The notes: a model not told the origin generated them from the letters alone. 64,000 nucleotides of DNA from Liminaster sp045576355 (GCA_045576355.1 JAZNGG010000061.1:67244-131243); one strand, 5' to 3'; positions 27,370-36,875 are shown, counted from the first letter of the stretch. Numbers and translations: made by a program.

Positions 27370-27411
27370 GTAACGGATTGGAGCCGAAAGGCTCCATTCT
27401 GTTACTTTTTT
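27370..27411 (+). terminator. Hairpin with T run between GH43 and GH67 genes
   Basis: The core ggagcc-gaaa-ggctcc is perfect with a GAAA tetraloop; the outer part (gtaac/gttac) also pairs, with mismatches between. It is followed by six T. It could terminate or attenuate transcription into the GH67 gene 28 bp later. Confidence 0.8.
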
Positions 27412-27438
27412 GTAATTAATAAAAAGCTATATATAGAT

Positions 27439-29451
27439 ATGAGGAGAGTAGGATTGTTGGTTTTATTCGTTGTATTGTTTTCATGTTCACTCTTTGCAGA
27501 GAGTGGAAAGGAACTTTGGTTACGAGCCGAAAAGGGACAAAACTCTCAAGTGGTTGTTAAAGGAAAAAGAGATGTTACCATAGATATTGCTGCCCAGGAA
27601 CTACAAGAGACTTGGCGAGGGAAAACGGTCTGTTTGCAAGTGAAAAAAAGGAAAGGAGTTCCGGCCGAGTCGTTTATGATAGACTTTCGAGATGATATTA
27701 CAAAGATATCCTCACCTTCCTCTATTGGAGTGCTTTATGGGACATTTCATTTGCTTAGATTGCAAGAGTCTTGTATGCTACCTTCTGATACGTTGATTGA
27801 AGAATGTCCGATGTATGAAAGACGTCTGCTGAATCATTGGGACAATTTGGATGGAACTATCGAACGTGGTTATGCAGGTAAGAGTTTGTGGCAGTGGAGA
27901 GATCTCCCTGATAATAAATCTCCCCGTTATCAAGAGTATGCACGAGCCAATGCTTCTATAGGTATAAATGGTACAGTTTTGAATAATGTCAATGCTTCAT
28001 CTCAGATCCTTTCTAAGGATTATTTGCTTAAGGTAAAAACTTTAGCAGATATTTTCCGTCCCTATGGTATCCGAGTTTATCTCTCTATTAATTTTGCATC
28101 ACCTATCCAATTATCGCAATTGCCAACAGCTGATCCTCTAAATGAGGAAGTTCGTCACTGGTGGAAAAATAAAGTCAATGAGATATATCATATAATTCCT
28201 GACTTTGGAGGTTTTTTGGTGAAAGCTAATAGCGAGGGCCAGCCCGGACCATGTGATTATAACCGGACTCATGCTGAAGGGGCAAATATGTTGGCAGAGG
28301 CATTAAAGCCTCATGGTGGAGTTGTCATGTGGAGGGCATTTGTTTATAATCCATCGGATGCGGATCGAGCCAAGCAAGCTTACATAGAATTCCAGCCATT
28401 GGATGGAAAATTTATGGATAATGTAATCGTTCAGATTAAGAATGGTCCTGTAGATTTTCAACCGAGAGAGCCCTATAGTCCCTTGTTTGGCGCTATGCCA
28501 CAAACCGAAGAGATGGTAGAGTTCCAAATTACTCAAGAGTATTTAGGTCATTCAAATCATATCGCTTTTTTAGCTCCTATGTGGAATGAGTTTTTTGGAT
28601 TTGTATCTCCTTCTTCACTTACTGCTATTTCCGGAGTTTCAAATATTGGCGATGATGAAAACTGGTGCGGACATCCATTTGCACAAGCAAATTGGTATGC
28701 TTATGGACGTTTAGCATGGAATCCCTCTCTCTCTTCGGAACAAATCGCTCGAGAATGGTTGTATCAGTCATTTGACCTCCAAGGACATTCAGAAGTAGAA
28801 GAGGGGCTTCTTGATTTAATGTTGAAGAGTCATGAAGCTGTGGTGGACTATATGATGCCTTTAGGATTACATCATTTATTTGCTTGGGGGCATCATTATG
28901 GACCTGAACCTTGGTGTGCGGTAGCCGGTGCCAGACCAGATTGGATGCCATCATATTATCATCGAGCAGATTCAGAAGGATTAGGTTTTGATCGTTCTTC
29001 ACGAGGCAGTAATGCGACCTCTCAATATCCTAAGAAATGGGGTAAAATAGTGGACGATCCAACGACTTGTCCAGAAGAATATCTTTTATGGTTTCATCAT
29101 GTGCCGTGGAGTTATAAACTTAAAACAGGTCGAACCTTGTGGGAAGAACTTTGCTATCGTTATGACCGAGGGGTAAAGTCTGTACGGCACTTCCAACACC
29201 TATGGGCTGCCGTCAAACCTTATGTCGATCAAGAACGATACGAAGATGTAACCCTCAGACTGCAAACTCAAGTACGTGATGCACAATGGTGGAAGGATGC
29301 TTGTTTGCTTTATTTTGGTCAGTTTTCAAAGATGCCCATACCGGAGAGTGTAGAGATGCCCATTCATAATTTAGAGGAATTACAAAAAGTCAATTTAGGA
29401 ATCTCTAATTATGAATGTCCTACACCTTCTTTGCTGAATCAAAAACGATAA
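27439..29451 (+). CDS. GH67 xylan alpha-1,2-glucuronidase
   Basis: A 670-residue protein with a signal peptide (cleavage after LFA, residue about 21). It removes (4-O-methyl)glucuronic acid from the non-reducing-end xylose of aldouronic acids. The family acid region is KANSEGQPGPCDYNRTHAEG; the substrate-binding strands LLNHWDNLDGTIERGYAGKS and GINGTVLNNVNA are typical of GH67. The length fits the family. It completes a glucuronoxylan set with GH10 and GH43. A signal peptide on a GH67 enzyme suggests side-chain removal in the periplasm before import. It faces the addA-like gene tail to tail with 14 bp between stops. Confidence 0.94.
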   Translation: MRRVGLLVLFVVLFSCSLFAESGKELWLRAEKGQNSQVVVKGKRDVTIDIAAQELQETWRGKTVCLQVKKRKGVPAESFMIDFRDDITKISSPSSIGVLYGTFHLLRLQESCMLPSDTLIEECPMYERRLLNHWDNLDGTIERGYAGKSLWQWRDLPDNKSPRYQEYARANASIGINGTVLNNVNASSQILSKDYLLKVKTLADIFRPYGIRVYLSINFASPIQLSQLPTADPLNEEVRHWWKNKVNEIYHIIPDFGGFLVKANSEGQPGPCDYNRTHAEGANMLAEALKPHGGVVMWRAFVYNPSDADRAKQAYIEFQPLDGKFMDNVIVQIKNGPVDFQPREPYSPLFGAMPQTEEMVEFQITQEYLGHSNHIAFLAPMWNEFFGFVSPSSLTAISGVSNIGDDENWCGHPFAQANWYAYGRLAWNPSLSSEQIAREWLYQSFDLQGHSEVEEGLLDLMLKSHEAVVDYMMPLGLHHLFAWGHHYGPEPWCAVAGARPDWMPSYYHRADSEGLGFDRSSRGSNATSQYPKKWGKIVDDPTTCPEEYLLWFHHVPWSYKLKTGRTLWEELCYRYDRGVKSVRHFQHLWAAVKPYVDQERYEDVTLRLQTQVRDAQWWKDACLLYFGQFSKMPIPESVEMPIHNLEELQKVNLGISNYECPTPSLLNQKR

Positions 29452-29465
29452 GTAACACCAACCGA

Positions 29466-32400
29466 TTACCAATCTTTACTATCGGATATTTTATTGGAGT
29501 CAATATACCAGATGTAACCTCGTATTTTACTAAATCCCATTTGAGAGAGTAGGTGCATGTAGTGTTTGACTTGTGCTCTATATCCTTTATGAGGTTGCCC
29601 TGTCTTATAGTCTATTACTGAAACGTTCCCTTGATTATCTATTATGATACGATCGGGACGTTTCATTTCTTTATTAAGGGAAATGATGTTGTGTTCGTTA
29701 AGAACTCTTTGCCCGGGAAGAAACCAATGTGCTGTCGATGGATGGGATACTCTCTCTTTAATGAGTTTTTTCATCTCATTCCGTTCGATAATGGTTTCGT
29801 CTAATAATCCAATATTGTATAGATGGTCTATGGGTGTTTCAATACTTTTGTTGTCTATGATTGCTGCCATAGCAATATGTATCAGATTGCCTCGTATGAT
29901 GGCTGCATCGTGCTCTGACTGTTGACTTAGTTTTTGGCTCAGCCGTGGGAGAGTTTTGTGACGATATGCTTTTTCATGTTCTACATTTGTGGTGTTGCCT
30001 TGTGGGTTATCAAGTGGATTATAATCTTCTTTACTTTCGTCGTTATTGTTAGAAAACTGTATAGAACTTCTTGCAGAAGGATCTGATCCGGGTTTTAAAC
30101 ACATGCCCCATTCTGTTTTATTTTCTTTTTGTGTGAAGTTTGACAGATAGTTTGATAATTTCGAAGACTTTCCTTTCCCCTCTTTGGGTTTAGGTCCTAT
30201 GAGTATAAGTGCGCTTTTAGCTCTGGTAAAACCAACATATACTGTGTTGATATTGTCGATAATAATCCGCAATCGTTCTGCTTGAAAATCATCATTAAAG
30301 ATGGTTTTATGTATTTGACTATTTAATGAAATTGGAAGAATTAAGTTTTCTTTACCTAAAATTTTGTCCTGAGGTTTGCACCAAATGATATTCTTTTTTT
30401 TAGTGTCGATGTCCATTTCCCAATCAGAAAATGGGATAATAACAGCCGGCATACCCAATCCCTTAGACGCATGTATAGTCATTATTTGGATAGCATTTTG
30501 TTCTGCAGGAGTTTCTATCGTTTTCTTTGATCCAGTGTTTTTCCACCATTCCAAAAATGCAGATAAATCTGGTGTTTGTTGTGAAGAAAATTCTAATACA
30601 AGATCTTTAAATGATTGTACAAAAACTATATCGCTATGATCTTGATTCGGTAATATACTTATTACTTCTTCTATCAATTCATATATGGGTAAATGTCGGA
30701 TTTCGTGGGGATTAAGGGGCATTTCCTTTCCGTTAAAGTATCTTTGTAAAGCTTCATCGGCCGTGAGCCCGGAAAGTTGGTAATAATTACATGCTGCAAC
30801 AGCTTTGTTGATTTCTGAATTTGGGTTCTGCAAAAATTGGAGTAAACTTATGATAGCTTGTATGACAGGACGAGAAGTAAGAAATAAAGCTTCGCTGGAA
30901 ATAGTATTAAAGTTGTACGGAGACTCCGGATGCTCTTTTTTATATCTCATTAGTGCTTCTACTGCTGCAGCACAAATAACTTTCGTACGAGCAATAATAG
31001 CAATGTCTTTAGCTTCATAACCATTTTGCTGTAACTGAATTACCTTCTCCGGAATCTTTTCGGCTATCTTTGTTATTTTGTCGTTTTCTTTAGGTCTTTC
31101 TTCAAATTCTACGAAGTCTATTTTTACCCACCCTTCACCTTCTTTCTTCTTAGCAGAAGGGATTTGTTGCTCAACATCCGCATATATTTCAGTGATGTCA
31201 TGGTTATCTTCTTTCTGTTCAACATTGAATAAATTTTCAAGACTTAAGGAAAGATGGGGGAAAAATTTGTTATTGAAGTTTATAATTTCAGCTGATGAAC
31301 GCCAATTAGTGCGCAATGTGCTATTATCATCGTGTCTTAGATTACGTTCATAATTGTTGATTTTAGAGTGTAATAATCCCCAATCACTTCCTCGCCAACG
31401 ATAAATGCTTTGTTTGACATCTCCTACTATTAGATTTTTATGCCCCATAGAGAGGGCATTGCTGAGTAACGGCTTGAAATTATTCCATTGCATTCCAGAA
31501 GTGTCCTGAAACTCGTCTATCATGAAATGGTTGATTCTTGTGCCTATTTTTTCATAAATAAATGGGGCATCTTCGGTACCTATCAGTCGATTAAGTAACT
31601 CTGTCGTGTTACTTAACATCATAATACACTCATCGGCACAATATTGTCGAATCTCTTTATCAATACTTGCTAAGATTCCGAGTTGGTATATGTTTTTACT
31701 AATTGTCAGAGCACTCTGAAAACGGATATAGTCTTCCTCAAAAAAAGAAATGCATTGCAGAAAGTGATTCTGAATATCATCAATGGTTTCTAGTGGTAAT
31801 GGCCCTTGGAGCTGGTTCTTTTTGGCAAACCATTTGTTCGGTTCTTGAGTCAGAGAAATGAATCTTTTTCCAGGTTCTTTCATTTCTCCGTTTTGCCATT
31901 CTAATAGAATCTTGGGAAATCCATAAGCAAAATCTTCGGGGGCTAATCCATATCTTTTAAGGAGCGTAATACCCTCTTCTCCAAGTTCATTCAATGTTTG
32001 TTTTCCAGATTTGATGATCTGTTTAAGTTGTCGAATATAATCTTTTAGTGCTTTTTTGTCGCTGGTAAACTTTGCGATTTCATCACCATATATTTTATAG
32101 TCTTCTTGGGTAAGGACTTGTGCAATGTTATATAATTCTTTCTTTAGATCCCAACTGCTGCCTTGGCTAATACGATCATTGGAGAAACTCAATAACCACT
32201 CCAATTCAGTTTTGTCTTCGTTCTGACCTACATTCTCTATAAAAGCATTTACAGCGGCTTCTATGATGGGTTTACTGTCAAGATTAATTTCGTAACTTCC
32301 CTGAATGTTTAGTTCTCTTGCAAATGAACGAACGATTTTCTGAAAAAAACTATCTATCGTGCTTATATTAAAATTGGAATAGTCGTTGAGTATATTGGTT

Positions 32401-32699
32401 AAAATATCTTTTGCTTTTTGGCAAATTTCTTCTTCTTTATTCTTCCCCTTGGGATTAATTTCTTCGTAATAGTGAGATTGGGTCGGATCTGTACTTAGTA
32501 TTTTAAGTTCTTCGATGATTCGACTTTTCATTTCTGCTGTAGCTTTGTTGGTAAAAGTCACAGCCAGAATTTCATCAAAAAAAGCGGTTCTGTTTAAATT
32601 AGGAGAAGATAGATTCTGCTGAAAAAGCAGTTTGATATAGAATCCGGTCAAAAGATGAGTTTTCCCGGATCCGGCAGAGGCACGATAGACGTAAAGCAT
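29466..32699 (-). CDS. addA: AddA-like helicase-nuclease (UvrD/RecB family)
   Basis: A 1077-residue SF1 helicase fused to a C-terminal nuclease. Walker A ASAGSGKT (residues 7-14), motif II region IDEFQDTSGMQW, motif III VGDVKQSIYRWRGSD, motif V/VI TIHASKGLGMPAVI and VYVGFTRAKSALIL are intact. The PD-(D/E)XK nuclease is at the end: RPDRII, then Asp1030 and Lys1032 in VIDYKTG. In AddAB it processes double-strand ends and loads RecA. The partner addB, usually adjacent, is not here: the next gene upstream encodes a SUI1-type protein. This may be an AddA whose AddB lies elsewhere, or a stand-alone helicase-nuclease. Confidence 0.9.
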   Translation of the reverse strand: MLYVYRASAGSGKTHLLTGFYIKLLFQQNLSSPNLNRTAFFDEILAVTFTNKATAEMKSRIIEELKILSTDPTQSHYYEEINPKGKNKEEEICQKAKDILTNILNDYSNFNISTIDSFFQKIVRSFARELNIQGSYEINLDSKPIIEAAVNAFIENVGQNEDKTELEWLLSFSNDRISQGSSWDLKKELYNIAQVLTQEDYKIYGDEIAKFTSDKKALKDYIRQLKQIIKSGKQTLNELGEEGITLLKRYGLAPEDFAYGFPKILLEWQNGEMKEPGKRFISLTQEPNKWFAKKNQLQGPLPLETIDDIQNHFLQCISFFEEDYIRFQSALTISKNIYQLGILASIDKEIRQYCADECIMMLSNTTELLNRLIGTEDAPFIYEKIGTRINHFMIDEFQDTSGMQWNNFKPLLSNALSMGHKNLIVGDVKQSIYRWRGSDWGLLHSKINNYERNLRHDDNSTLRTNWRSSAEIINFNNKFFPHLSLSLENLFNVEQKEDNHDITEIYADVEQQIPSAKKKEGEGWVKIDFVEFEERPKENDKITKIAEKIPEKVIQLQQNGYEAKDIAIIARTKVICAAAVEALMRYKKEHPESPYNFNTISSEALFLTSRPVIQAIISLLQFLQNPNSEINKAVAACNYYQLSGLTADEALQRYFNGKEMPLNPHEIRHLPIYELIEEVISILPNQDHSDIVFVQSFKDLVLEFSSQQTPDLSAFLEWWKNTGSKKTIETPAEQNAIQIMTIHASKGLGMPAVIIPFSDWEMDIDTKKKNIIWCKPQDKILGKENLILPISLNSQIHKTIFNDDFQAERLRIIIDNINTVYVGFTRAKSALILIGPKPKEGKGKSSKLSNYLSNFTQKENKTEWGMCLKPGSDPSARSSIQFSNNNDESKEDYNPLDNPQGNTTNVEHEKAYRHKTLPRLSQKLSQQSEHDAAIIRGNLIHIAMAAIIDNKSIETPIDHLYNIGLLDETIIERNEMKKLIKERVSHPSTAHWFLPGQRVLNEHNIISLNKEMKRPDRIIIDNQGNVSVIDYKTGQPHKGYRAQVKHYMHLLSQMGFSKIRGYIWYIDSNKISDSKDW

Positions 32700-32711
32700 G
32701 GTATTAATAAA

Positions 32712-33104
32712 TTATCCGCCTATTAAGCGACATTTGTATCCTTCTTTTTCAAGGATTTCCACCACTTTTTTTCGGCAATCTCCTTGAATAAGTATTTGTC
32801 CATCATAAGGGTCTTCGCTATTGAAACAGTGAGACCCTCCTGCTCCAATGCGACTTTGTAGCAGTTTGGTGAGGCGTTTCAACTCTTGTTCTTCTCCTTG
32901 AAACTCTGTAATCAATGTAGCCGCTTTCCCTTTTCTGCCATGCTTATCTAATTCTACACGAAGTTTTCCTCGTTTAGAGATGGTTGCTGAATTTGTTTCG
33001 AGTCCTTTTTCATTACTCCTAGTTTCAGCTTCTTGTTTAATGTCTTTTAATTCCTCGCCAAATCTGTTGGCAAGCAAATCTTTCCAGTCGTTGTTTGTTT
33101 TCAT
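32712..33104 (-). CDS. SUI1/eIF1-like translation factor (YciH family)
   Basis: A 130-residue protein. The C-terminal half is the SUI1 fold (LRVELDKHGRKGKAATLITEF ... LTKLLQSRIGAGGSHCF ... ILIQGDCRKKVVEILEKEG), related to eukaryotic eIF1 and E. coli YciH, proposed to affect initiation fidelity. The first 45 residues are charged. I use the ATG at 33104 (MKTNNDWKDLL) rather than an upstream TTG. A promoter match ends only 6 nt before this ATG, so the mRNA may be leaderless. It lies 12 bp before addA and probably shares a transcript. Confidence 0.9.
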   Translation of the reverse strand: MKTNNDWKDLLANRFGEELKDIKQEAETRSNEKGLETNSATISKRGKLRVELDKHGRKGKAATLITEFQGEEQELKRLTKLLQSRIGAGGSHCFNSEDPYDGQILIQGDCRKKVVEILEKEGYKCRLIGG

Positions 33105-33110
33105 CGCTTG

Positions 33111-33142
33111 CGAAGATAGAATCAAAAGACGAAAATTGCAAA
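33111..33142 (-). promoter_or_regulatory. Promoter for the SUI1-addA transcript
   Basis: On the minus strand: TTTG (33142-33139), 20-nt spacer, TATCTTCG (33118-33111). Spacing is exactly consensus; the -7 has one change. Transcription would start at or within a few bases of the SUI1 ATG at 33104. Confidence 0.7.
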
Positions 33143-33205
33143 TAAATTGATACTAAATCCTATAAACTGCAATCTGAAACATTAGGAAATAACTAAATTA
33201 TTACA

Positions 33206-33213
33206 TATCTTCG
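33206..33213 (+). promoter_or_regulatory. rdgB promoter -7 element
   Basis: TATCTTCG, the same variant as in the divergent SUI1 promoter, 26 bp before the rdgB start. Confidence 0.55.
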
Positions 33214-33239
33214 CACACAATAACTCTTAATATGTTTGT

Positions 33240-33848
33240 ATGATGAAAAAGAGACTTGTTTTTGTGACTAATAATGTGCATAAGATCCAGGAAGTCAGAA
33301 ACCTATTAGAATCTTTGGGAGAGGGCGTTGCAGAGAAATATGAGATACTCTCATTGTCGGATATAGGGTGTACGGAAGACATCCCGGAAACGGCAGATAG
33401 CTTTGTGGGTAATGCTACACAAAAGGCTGAATATGTGAAGATGCACTTCGGATATGATTGTTTTGCAGACGATAGTGGACTGGAAGTATATGCTTTGGAT
33501 ATGGCACCGGGGGTACATTCTGCTCGTTATGCTACTGAAAATGGGCATGATTCTGAAGCTAATATTCAGAAGTTGATGTCTGAGTTAGAGGGTGTTAATG
33601 ATCGTAGTGCCAGATTTCGGACTGTCATTGTTTTGTTAATTAACAATGAATCTTATGTGTTTGAGGGTGTTTGCCCGGGAGAGATTACTGTGAACAGATC
33701 CGGCTGCAAGGGGTTCGGTTATGACCCTGTATTTCGTCCAGAAGGCTATGATCAAACATTTGCAGAGATGGAAATGTCTCAAAAAAATAAAATTAGTCAT
33801 CGGGGAAAAGCTGTAACAGCGTTAGCCGATTGGTTGAAAAAACATTGA
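33240..33848 (+). CDS. rdgB: XTP/dITP diphosphatase (RdgB/HAM1 family)
   Basis: Housecleaning enzyme that hydrolyses XTP, ITP and their deoxy forms to monophosphates, keeping deaminated purines out of nucleic acids. The 202-residue protein has the family motifs: LVFVTNNVHKIQEV at the N terminus (SxNxxK-like), FADDSGLEVYALDMAPGVHS (catalytic Asp), GFGYDPVFRPEGYDQTFAEM and KISHRGKAV. Two successive ATG codons (33240, 33243) could start it. It is divergent from the SUI1 gene and 28 bp ahead of tex. Confidence 0.95.
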   Translation: MMKKRLVFVTNNVHKIQEVRNLLESLGEGVAEKYEILSLSDIGCTEDIPETADSFVGNATQKAEYVKMHFGYDCFADDSGLEVYALDMAPGVHSARYATENGHDSEANIQKLMSELEGVNDRSARFRTVIVLLINNESYVFEGVCPGEITVNRSGCKGFGYDPVFRPEGYDQTFAEMEMSQKNKISHRGKAVTALADWLKKH

Positions 33849-33876
33849 TTTGTAACTTAAAGACTTGTATCCACAA

Positions 33877-36006
33877 ATGATAAATCCTATATTTTCAACT
33901 CTTATTGCATCACAACTTGAACTTTCAGAGAAGTCTGTTCGCGGAGTTCTACAATTGTTAGATGATGGGTGTTCTATTCCTTTTATCAGTCGTTATCGCA
34001 AAGAACAAACCGGCTCGATGGATGAGGTAAATGTTGCTTCCATTGCTGATATGAGTGAAAAGTTGCAGACTCTAGAGAAGCGTAAGGAAACAATTTTGTC
34101 CACTATTGAAGAGCAGGAGAAACTTACTCCCGAATTGAAGAGTCGTATTACGGCTTGTTGGGATGCAACTGTTTTGGAAGATATTTATTTGCCCTATAAG
34201 CCCAAGCGACGCACTCGAGCAGAGGTAGCTCGTAAGGCCGGACTGGAACCTTTGGCTTCTTTTTTGATGATGCAGACTGAGCAGTCAGCAGAACAGAAAG
34301 CACGCCAATTTGTCAATGAAAAGTTAGGAGTTTTATCTGCAAATGATGCTTTAAAAGGAGCATGTGACATTATTGCAGAAATGGTTTCAGAAGATGAGAA
34401 GGCACGCCAGATTGTCCGAAATAATTTTTCAAAAGAGTCGATAGTCTCTTCTCGTGTTATTAAAGGAAAAGAGGCTGAAGCGCAAAAATATAGAGATTAT
34501 TTTGATTTTTCTCAGCCACTCAAACGTTGCCCTTCTCATCGTTTACTGGCAATCAGGCGAGGAGAACAGGAAGGGTATTTAAAAGTGTCGATAACTGGAA
34601 ATGACGATCTGCTTCAAGAAAAAATACGAAGGCTTTATGTCCGTAATCATACCTCTTCAGCTCGTTATGTAGAAGATGCTATTAAGGATGGTTATAAACG
34701 CCTTTTAGAGCCATCTATTGAGACAGAGTTTGCCGCTTTATCTAAAGAGAAAGCGGATGAAGAGGCAATTAAAGTGTTTGCTTCCAATTTGCAACAACTT
34801 CTTTTGTCGCCACCCTTGGGTCAGAAGAGAGTAATGGCGATTGATCCGGGGTTTCGAACCGGATGTAAGGTGGTATGCTTGGATTCAGAAGGTAATTTGC
34901 TGCATAATGATGTAATCTATCCACATCCTCCTAAACAAAATGTTGTCGATGCCGCTACTGCTATTCGTAATATGGTGCAGCATTATCAAGTCGAAGCCAT
35001 ATCTATCGGTAATGGTACCGCAAGCCGAGAAACAGAGGAATTCATCAGAGGGCTCTCCTTGGCCGGTGTGGATATCTATGTTGTCAGTGAGGATGGAGCG
35101 AGTATTTATTCTGCTTCTAAAGTGGCTCGAGAGGAATTTCCAAACGAAGATGTAACTGTAAGAGGTGCCGTTTCCATTGGTCGTCGATTGATGGATCCTC
35201 TTGCCGAATTGGTAAAGATTGATCCTAAATCAATAGGAGTGGGGCAATATCAATATGATGTCAATCAGACATTATTAAAAAAACAACTGGACCAAACCGT
35301 CGTATATTGTGTAAACTCTGTTGGCGTAAATGTCAATACTGCCAGTAAGCATTTGTTGACTTATGTCTCCGGATTAGGTCCGACATTGGCACAAAACATA
35401 GTCGATTATCGGAAAGAGCATGGTGCTTTTGCATCTCGTAAAGAATTACTAAAGGTCCCTCGTATGGGGGAGAAGGCTTTCGAACAGTCTGCCGGTTTTT
35501 TGAGGATTTCAGCAGGAAAGTATCCTTTAGATAATTCTGCAGTTCATCCGGAACGATATGCCTTGGTAGAACGTATGGCACAAGATTTAGGAACTTCTGT
35601 TAATGATTTGTTGCAAAGCAAAGAATTACGATCGAAAATCCAATTAGGAAGATATGTCTCATCTGAGGTCGGAATGCCTACACTTCTGGATATTATGACG
35701 GAATTAGATAAACCGGGACGTGATCCTCGTAAGAGATTAGAAGCATTCCGGTTTGATCCTACAGTAAAAGAACTTTCCGACTTGAAGGTGGGAATGATTT
35801 TGCCGGGGATAGTAACAAATATAACGGAATTTGGGTGTTTTGTCGATGTAGGTATTCATGTTAAAGGCTTGGTACATATCTCTCAAATGTCGGATAGATA
35901 TGTAAAATCTCCATCTGAAGTTGTAGCTTTGCATCAACATGTTTCTGTCAAAGTTATTGGTATTGACGAATCGCGAGCGCGTTTCCAACTCTCGCTGAGG
36001 ATTTAG
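33877..36006 (+). CDS. tex: Tex-family S1 RNA-binding protein
   Basis: Conserved nucleic-acid-binding protein linked to transcription and stress tolerance in other bacteria. I choose the ATG at 33877; a TTG at 33865 adds four residues. The 709-residue protein has the usual order: helical Tex N-terminal domain (IPFISRYRKEQTGSMDEV near 30-50), YqgF/RNase H-like domain (MAIDPGFRTGCKVVCLD, about 320-450), HhH region (LTYVSGLGPTLAQNIVDYR), and the C-terminal S1 domain (VGMILPGIVTNITEFGCFVD ... QFQLSLRI-like end RFQLSLRI). A terminator shared with the opposing tRNA follows. Confidence 0.95.
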   Translation: MINPIFSTLIASQLELSEKSVRGVLQLLDDGCSIPFISRYRKEQTGSMDEVNVASIADMSEKLQTLEKRKETILSTIEEQEKLTPELKSRITACWDATVLEDIYLPYKPKRRTRAEVARKAGLEPLASFLMMQTEQSAEQKARQFVNEKLGVLSANDALKGACDIIAEMVSEDEKARQIVRNNFSKESIVSSRVIKGKEAEAQKYRDYFDFSQPLKRCPSHRLLAIRRGEQEGYLKVSITGNDDLLQEKIRRLYVRNHTSSARYVEDAIKDGYKRLLEPSIETEFAALSKEKADEEAIKVFASNLQQLLLSPPLGQKRVMAIDPGFRTGCKVVCLDSEGNLLHNDVIYPHPPKQNVVDAATAIRNMVQHYQVEAISIGNGTASRETEEFIRGLSLAGVDIYVVSEDGASIYSASKVAREEFPNEDVTVRGAVSIGRRLMDPLAELVKIDPKSIGVGQYQYDVNQTLLKKQLDQTVVYCVNSVGVNVNTASKHLLTYVSGLGPTLAQNIVDYRKEHGAFASRKELLKVPRMGEKAFEQSAGFLRISAGKYPLDNSAVHPERYALVERMAQDLGTSVNDLLQSKELRSKIQLGRYVSSEVGMPTLLDIMTELDKPGRDPRKRLEAFRFDPTVKELSDLKVGMILPGIVTNITEFGCFVDVGIHVKGLVHISQMSDRYVKSPSEVVALHQHVSVKVIGIDESRARFQLSLRI

Positions 36007-36148
36007 GAGGGGACTTATTTTGGGGATGCCTAAAATTATTATTACATCTTTTGTTAGTTCCGTTACGTGTATGATGCCGCCGAGAGAAGTGGTGCATAAT
36101 ACCGTAGAGAGTAGTGCATGACGCCGCCGTGTAATATGTCCTATAAAA

Positions 36149-36185
36149 AAAGAAATTGCGCCAAATCATTTGACGCAATTTCTTT
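36149..36185. terminator. Bidirectional terminator between tex and tRNA-Gly
   Basis: Arms aaagaaattgcg (36149-36160) and cgcaatttcttt (36174-36185) are perfect, loop 13 nt with a further short pairing (caaa/tttg). A runs on the left and T runs on the right would terminate tex on the plus strand and the tRNA transcript on the minus strand. Confidence 0.9.
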
Positions 36186-36193
36186 TTTAAGAG

Positions 36194-36266
36194 AGCGATA
36201 GACGGGACTCGAACCCGCGACCCTCGGCTTGGGAAGCCGATGCTCTACCAACTGAGCTACTATCGC
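36194..36266 (-). tRNA. tRNA-Gly (anticodon CCC)
   Basis: The minus strand folds as a full cloverleaf of 73 nt: acceptor GCGATAG/CTATCGC, D arm GCTC/GAGC with loop AGTTGGTA, anticodon arm TCGGC-TTCCCAA-GCCGA (anticodon CCC, reads GGG), variable loop of 5 nt, T arm GCGGG-TTCGAGT-CCCGT with one G-U pair, discriminator T. The CCA end is not encoded. It lies 65 bp downstream of ribH on the same strand and may be processed from a longer transcript. Confidence 0.97.
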
Positions 36267-36331
36267 ATTCCTTTATTTTAAATCGAGATTATATTATCTG
36301 CTTACTCTTGGGATATGATAGCTTCTCTTTT

Positions 36332-36832
36332 TTAACTATTTACTAACGAAGCCATCATTGTTACCATTTTCAAAGCTGCTTCAGCACACTCTGTTCCCTT
36401 GTTACCCAAGCGACCTCCTGCACGTTCTTTGGCTTGCTCTAAATTTTCTGTAGTTAAGACACCGAAAATGTAAGGGATGTCACTATGTAAGTTTAATTCT
36501 GTTACACCAATGGTGATACTTTGACAAACATAATCAAAATGAGGAGTATCCCCTTTGATGACACAACCCAAAACAATCACGGCACTTGGCTCTTTGATGA
36601 TTGCCATCTGTCTTGCTCCGAATGTTAATTCTACTGTTCCCGGAACATGGCTGATGTATATGTCTTCATCTGTCAGACCGCATTCTTTTAACTTGGATAC
36701 AGCTCCTTCGAGCATTGCACCTGTGATTTCTGAGTTCCACTCTGCTACAACGATTCCTACGCTTGCATTACTACACGACGGAAGGTCTATCGACGAGGGA
36801 ACATCTGTTTGTTGGTGTAATTCGGTTGCCAT
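36332..36832 (-). CDS. ribH: 6,7-dimethyl-8-ribityllumazine synthase
   Basis: Condenses 5-amino-6-ribitylaminouracil with dihydroxybutanone phosphate to the riboflavin precursor lumazine. The 166-residue protein has the family landmarks WNSEITGAMLEGA, VPGTVELTFGARQMA, GCVIKGDTPHFDYVC (general base His98) and FGVLTTENLEQAKERAGG. It supplies the substrate of RibE (19.5 kb). It lies 43 bp after the TPR gene on the minus strand. Confidence 0.96.
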   Translation of the reverse strand: MATELHQQTDVPSSIDLPSCSNASVGIVVAEWNSEITGAMLEGAVSKLKECGLTDEDIYISHVPGTVELTFGARQMAIIKEPSAVIVLGCVIKGDTPHFDYVCQSITIGVTELNLHSDIPYIFGVLTTENLEQAKERAGGRLGNKGTECAEAALKMVTMMASLVNS

Positions 36833-36875
36833 GGCAGTCTTTGTTTATGATGAGTATATCTTCTCGGTTTAAATA

